NCBI GenBank assembly: GCA_038093515.1
Contig: JBBPSI010000114.1
Span: 18,808-82,807 of the forward strand
Length of the DNA: 64,000 nucleotides
Direction: 5' to 3'
Origin: Butyriboletus loyo
Lineage: Eukaryota > Basidiomycota > Agaricomycetes > Boletales > Boletaceae
Part shown: positions 62,834 to 64,000 of the stretch, piece after piece
Layout: each line of letters begins with the position of its first letter
Numbering within the stretch: position 1 is the first letter of the stretch
Notes under the pieces: model-generated
Told to the model about the DNA's origin: nothing
Databases searched by the model: none
Seen by the model: the letters and a program-made list of their open reading frames with translations, nothing else
Program-made: the position numbers and the translations under genes

Positions 62834-64000
62834 TTACTTCTTTATAGAGACAAAAGGAGAAAGAGAGAGCATGGACCGAACTTCTTCAAACCTCTGCCAT
62901 GTCAGATTCTTCGTAAAGATATCTGCTGCTTGTTGTTGAGTAGGAGTATAGAAGATAGTAATCTCCTTATCCTCGACGCATTCCCGAATATAATGAAACG
63001 GAATTGCAATGTGTTTACTGCGTCCTTCAACGGCAGGATTAGAAGCCAGAAATATAGCTCCCTGATTATCAACTAGAAGGGGTAAAGGACCAAGTCTGTA
63101 TCCCATCTCGAAGAACAAGGAGCGCACCCAAGAGAGCTGTTTAGCGGTCTCGGTCATGCCCATATATTCTGCTTCGGTTGAAGAGTGAGCAATCTTGCGT
63201 TGTCGTCTGGATAACCATGATACTATGCCAGATGCTAGAAATATACAATAACCAGTCGTTGAACGACGGGTCTCAATATCGCCTGCCCAGTCAGTGTCGC
63301 TGTATGCAATAAAGCCAGAATTGGCTCTCGGACCAGACTGGCTGTGTCCGGAATACATTATGCAAAGGTCTGGAGTTCCAACCAGATAGCGGACTATATA
63401 GAGTGCTCTTTGCAAATGTTCTTCCGATGGATTGGAAGAGAATTGCGACATCTTGATGACAGCATGAGCGATATCGGGTCTAGATCCAAGCATGATGAAT
63501 AGTAGGGATCCAATGACAGATTGATATTGAGAACGCAAAGATGGCGATGCTTCGGTGGTTGATGGTGAAGGATTATAACCAGAAGGAAGAGGTGTGCGTG
63601 CGGGTTTTGCATTTTCAAGCTTGAATCGTTTAATGACCTTCTGTGCGTAATCGCACTGATCCAGCCTCAGGGTACGATTTCTTCGATCCCTGGTAATCCG
63701 CATTCCTAAATACTCTTTCGCTTCTCCAAGGTCTCGACTCTCCCATGTCTTCATAAAATGTTTCTTGTGAGCGAGGACTTGTGCTTTATCACTACCCATA
63801 AAAAGAGCATCATCAACATATATAACTAAAATAATGATGACTTTCCCGATGAATTTTATATAAGTTCCCGGGTCAGACAAGGTACGCTTGAAACCTTGTT
63901 TGATAAGTGATAAATGCAAGGCTTTGTTCCATTGAAGGGCCGCTTGCTTGAGGCCATATATAGCTTTTCGTAGGCGACAGACTTTACTTTCTGAGCCTTT
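62834..64000 (-). CDS. Ty1/copia polyprotein, C-terminal reverse transcriptase and RNase H (continues past window)
   Basis: The window edge cuts this gene; 388 codons are open without a stop. The reverse transcriptase part has RKAIYGLKQAALQWNKAL and the catalytic YVDDALFMGS, followed by DLGEAKEYLGMRI. Then come SVIGSLLFIMLGSRPDIAHA, HLQRALYIVRYLVGTPDL and the RNase H domain: AYSDTDWAGDIETRRSTTGY, ASGIVSWLSRRQRKIAHSST, EAEYMGMTETAKQLSWVR, LLVDNQGAIFLASNP and RSKHIAIPFHYIRECVE. The active-site acidic residues are present and the frame is clean, so this copy is young compared with its neighbours. Upstream parts (gag, protease, integrase) would lie beyond 64000. Confidence 0.93.
   Translation of the reverse strand, partial: KGSESKVCRLRKAIYGLKQAALQWNKALHLSLIKQGFKRTLSDPGTYIKFIGKVIIILVIYVDDALFMGSDKAQVLAHKKHFMKTWESRDLGEAKEYLGMRITRDRRNRTLRLDQCDYAQKVIKRFKLENAKPARTPLPSGYNPSPSTTEASPSLRSQYQSVIGSLLFIMLGSRPDIAHAVIKMSQFSSNPSEEHLQRALYIVRYLVGTPDLCIMYSGHSQSGPRANSGFIAYSDTDWAGDIETRRSTTGYCIFLASGIVSWLSRRQRKIAHSSTEAEYMGMTETAKQLSWVRSLFFEMGYRLGPLPLLVDNQGAIFLASNPAVEGRSKHIAIPFHYIRECVEDKEITIFYTPTQQQAADIFTKNLTWQRFEEVRSMLSLSPFVSIKK

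Overview
The window is nuclear DNA of a filamentous basidiomycete. The evidence is a pentafunctional AROM gene, very intron-dense genes with introns of about 45-60 nt, an external NADH dehydrogenase, an Spg1-type septation GTPase, and fungal ferric reductase and MFS families. The gene style and accessory content fit an Agaricomycete, perhaps near Rhizoctonia/Ceratobasidium; that placement is inference only.

Region by region: 1-4.8 kb holds the 3' end of an unrecognised membrane protein gene, a 103-bp inverted-repeat element next to a tRNA-Gly, V-ATPase subunit E, and a decayed copy of a family GH95 alpha-L-fucosidase. 4.8-11.2 kb holds a full-length GH95 gene, a second identical tRNA-Gly, a Mss4/Dss4-type Rab chaperone and a lineage-type membrane protein. 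13.3-24.8 kb is a core gene block: Spg1 GTPase, GH18 chitinase with a chitin-binding module, Ypk1/Gad8-type AGC kinase, eIF3 subunit L and a Qc-SNARE. 25-36 kb continues with a class I glutamine amidotransferase, a CUE-domain ER protein, two unrecognised genes, the mitochondrial ribosomal protein Nam9/uS4m and gamma-tubulin complex protein 2. 36-50 kb is sparser and accessory: a pogo-like MITE, two related MFS transporters pointing away from each other, a ferric reductase between them and a broken pogo-type transposase. 50.8-58.3 kb holds a divergent pair, external NADH dehydrogenase and AROM. 58.3-64 kb is a transposon graveyard: a copia-like solo LTR, a decayed gypsy integrase with its LTR, two further LTRs stacked in the same orientation, and the 3' half of a copia element whose frame is intact.

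Functional links: the GH95 enzyme, chitinase, ferric reductase and MFS pair are exported or membrane functions for wall/polymer breakdown and nutrient handling. Spg1, GCP2 and Ypk1 serve septation, spindle-pole and TORC2 functions. Mss4, the Qc-SNARE, the V-ATPase subunit and the CUE protein belong to membrane traffic and ER quality control. I see no operon-like or biosynthetic cluster, and no clearly new biological system. The most novel items are the small inverted-repeat element family (three copies) and the shared promoter-proximal motif in three different LTRs.
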